Shown piece by piece: positions 62,907 through 64,000 of a DNA stretch of 64,000 nt. The stretch comes from Acidaminobacter sp. (GTDB taxonomy: Bacteria > Bacillota_A > Clostridia > Peptostreptococcales > Acidaminobacteraceae). The DNA lies in NCBI GenBank assembly GCA_009881125.1, contig WXFH01000036.1, forward strand, positions 14,682 to 78,681, written 5' to 3'. The notes under the pieces were generated by a model, which had not been told where the DNA came from, ran no database searches, and saw only the letters and a program-made list of their open reading frames with translations. The position numbers and the translations under genes are program-made. Each line of letters opens with the position of its first letter. Position 1 is the stretch's first letter.

Positions 62907-63014
62907 GATTTGAATTTCGTTTAAGATTTTTCCGAAATTTGGTGTACAAAGCACAGCTGTTAGGTGTATAATAACTAAGCCGTGGGCCGGTCGGCAAGTG
63001 GCAAGTAATTATGC

Positions 63015-63043
63015 TTGACAAAAGAACTGGCCGCTTATATAAT
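63015..63043 (+). promoter_or_regulatory. Consensus sigma-A promoter of yceD-rpmF
   Basis: TTGACA (63015-63020) and TATAAT (63038-63043) are both perfect consensus hexamers separated by 17 bp, starting near 63050. A further TATAAT at 62967-62972 may be a second, weaker promoter. Confidence 0.9.
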
Positions 63044-63070
63044 TATCATGTTGTAAACTAGAGGTGTCAT

Positions 63071-63580
63071 ATGGTTCTCAATCTCACAAATGTGATCAGC
63101 GGAAAGCTGAGCCAAATGCCTTTTGAAATGACGCTTACTCTGGATCTATCCGACTTTGAGGTTTTCGGTGCGGAAGGTGTTTCACCTTTTCAAGTCAAAG
63201 GAATGGTAGAGCGCAGAGGCGTGGAGTTGGAAATTGATGTCCACTATTCAGGCACATTTAATTTTTCATGCAACCGCTGTTTGAATCCGGTCGAATTGAA
63301 GTTTGAACGGGATCTGACAAAGCAAATCATTCGGCAGGGCGGCGAATTCATTGAAGAGGATGAGCAGTCTCTTTTCATTGAAGACTACAATGTCGACATA
63401 GAACGGCTTGTGGTCGACGAAATCCACCTCTCAATGCCAATTCAAGTCTTGTGCGATCCTTCGTGCAAGGGCATTTGTCCGAATTGCGGAAAGTCGCTGA
63501 ATGAGGATGAATGTACATGTTCCGAGGACAGGGTCGACCCTAGACTCGAGAGCCTCAAGAACTTTTTTAGTCAGAATTAA
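63071..63580 (+). CDS. yceD: DUF177 protein YceD, large-subunit rRNA accumulation protein
   Basis: This 169-residue protein is of the YceD/DUF177 family, which is encoded before rpmF in most bacteria and in plants affects 23S rRNA accumulation. Visible features are FNFSCNRCLNPVELKFERDL and a C-terminal cysteine-rich part, CDPSCKGICPNCGKSLNEDECTC, which likely binds zinc. ATG 63071 is preceded by AGAGGTGT. It is transcribed with rpmF, 13 bp downstream, from a consensus promoter. Confidence 0.93.
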   Translation: MVLNLTNVISGKLSQMPFEMTLTLDLSDFEVFGAEGVSPFQVKGMVERRGVELEIDVHYSGTFNFSCNRCLNPVELKFERDLTKQIIRQGGEFIEEDEQSLFIEDYNVDIERLVVDEIHLSMPIQVLCDPSCKGICPNCGKSLNEDECTCSEDRVDPRLESLKNFFSQN

Positions 63581-63593
63581 GGAGGTGTGATCA

Positions 63594-63773
63594 ATGGCAG
63601 TACCTAAGCGTAAGATTTCCAAAGCAAGACGTGATAAGAGAAGAGCCTCGAACATTAAGATGGACGCTCCGAACATCATTGAGTGCCCACAGTGCCATGA
63701 GCCTAACGTACCGCATCGTGTCTGTGGCTCTTGTGGTTACTATAAAGGCATAGAAGTGGTATCCGTTAAGTAA
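63594..63773 (+). CDS. rpmF: 50S ribosomal protein L32
   Basis: This is a 59-residue L32 that starts [18 protein letters not shown], the family hallmark, with two CxxC pairs (C31/C34 and C44/C47), so it is the zinc-binding form. GGAGGTG lies 6 nt before ATG 63594. It is followed by a hairpin terminator, and plsX or fapR, often next in Firmicutes, is not evident in the remaining 230 bp. Confidence 0.95.
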   Translation: MAVPKRKISKARRDKRRASNIKMDAPNIIECPQCHEPNVPHRVCGSCGYYKGIEVVSVK

Positions 63774-63811
63774 GACAGTACTATTCAATTGAATACGCAA
63801 ACAGTATTCAG

Positions 63812-63837
63812 AGCAGGTTGATCTCAGCCTGCTTTTT
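63812..63837 (+). terminator. Terminator after rpmF
   Basis: AGCAGGTTGA and TCAGCCTGCT pair (one G-T pair) and are followed by TTTTTG, closing the yceD-rpmF unit. Confidence 0.78.
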
Positions 63838-63891
63838 GCATGTCCAAAAGGTGGTCTGCCGGAACTTGAATATGGCTCTAAGTCAATAGTT

Positions 63892-63930
63892 GGGGTGGGG
63901 ATTCTTCGAATCCCTGCTCCTTCGTTGTTT
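63892..63930. other. Second stable hairpin, possible terminator
   Basis: GGGATTC (63898-63904) and GAATCCC (63908-63914) form the top of a stem that extends outward through G-T pairs to 63892/63920. TTCGTTGTTTT follows. It may be a weak terminator or a leader structure of the next gene. Confidence 0.35.
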
Positions 63931-63946
63931 TGAGGGTATTATAGTT

Positions 63947-64000
63947 ATGAAGTTAGATTTTAAGAATTCATGGCATGACAAAAAGAACCAGTGGTTACCG
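63947..64000 (+). CDS. Possible start of a new gene (partial, unrecognised)
   Basis: An open frame of 18 codons begins at ATG 63947 (MKLDFKNSWHDKKNQWLP) and runs off the right edge. GAGGG lies about 10 nt upstream, which is a weak ribosome-binding site, and a TATTAT hexamer overlaps the same place. I do not recognise the product; it does not look like PlsX or FapR, the usual neighbours of rpmF. Confidence 0.3.
   Translation, partial: MKLDFKNSWHDKKNQWLP

Noticed and set aside
63892..63920. The 3' part of a tRNA gene, because of TTCGAATCCC.
   Set aside because: The loop between the GGGATTC and GAATCCC arms is only 3 nt, and no D-arm, anticodon arm or acceptor pairing is present.

Overview
The window is a stretch of chromosome from a low-to-mid G+C member of the Bacillota, most likely class Clostridia. 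Supporting signs are a MraZ-led division/cell-wall cluster with a PASTA-tailed penicillin-binding protein, a T-box leader in front of ileS, a SepF/YlmG/YlmH block, a PrkC/Stp pair with three PASTA repeats, YfmF/YfmH-type M16 proteins, strong aaggagg ribosome-binding sites and frequent GTG/TTG starts. The DNPR motif of MurE together with dapF points to meso-diaminopimelate peptidoglycan. No rRNA, tRNA, CRISPR array, transposase, phage gene or defence system was seen. Almost all of it is housekeeping DNA.

Layout. 1-2.4 kb, minus strand: a truncated ABC ATPase and a DUF3798 lipoprotein, an importer of unknown substrate. 2.4-7.8 kb: ychF, then rpsD, yfmF, yfmH and lgt. 8.0-22.2 kb: the dcw cluster, mraZ-rsmH-ftsL-spoVD/ftsI-murE-mraY-murD-ftsW-murG-divIB-two DUF881 genes-small basic protein-ftsZ. 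It lacks murF, murC and ftsA, and no spoIIGA/sigE/sigG follows ftsZ. 22.2-27.2 kb: nrdR, pgeF, a DUF512 radical-SAM/PDZ gene, der and gpsA. 27.2-31.3 kb: a small membrane protein of unknown function, a HlyD-like protein, yggS, sepF, yggT and ylmH. 31.4-36.7 kb: T-box, ileS, a 161-bp palindromic element, an RluD-type gene and pyrR. Then rqcH (minus) faces away from dapF-yicC-gmk-rpoZ-coaBC-priA-def-fmt-zinc peptidase-rsmB-stp-prkC-rsgA-rpe-thiN (38.6-53.7 kb). 53.8-60.1 kb: rpmB (minus), then asp23, fakA-like, recG, rsmD, coaD and a coiled-coil gene. 60.3-64 kb: tmcAL (minus), ackA, yceD (DUF177) and rpmF.

How the genes fit together. The plus-strand blocks couple envelope growth (lipid II synthesis, SEDS/bPBP, DivIB/FtsL, FtsZ with SepF as its likely membrane anchor), translation and its quality control (S4, L28, L32, IleRS, Def/Fmt, RsmB, RsmD, RsmH, RqcH, YlmH, Der, RsgA, TmcAL) and PASTA-kinase signalling. 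Transcription units are separated by clear hairpin terminators and several near-consensus promoters.

No complete undescribed system is evident. The points most worth a second look are the 161-bp palindromic element where lspA/divIVA would be expected, the membrane-anchored small protein with a possible Sm-like barrel (27296-27667), the DUF3798/ABC importer with a degenerate signature motif, a switch-like rpsD leader, and exact palindromes ahead of the DUF3798 gene and recG. Gene starts were adjusted by eye using ribosome-binding sites; no database search was possible.
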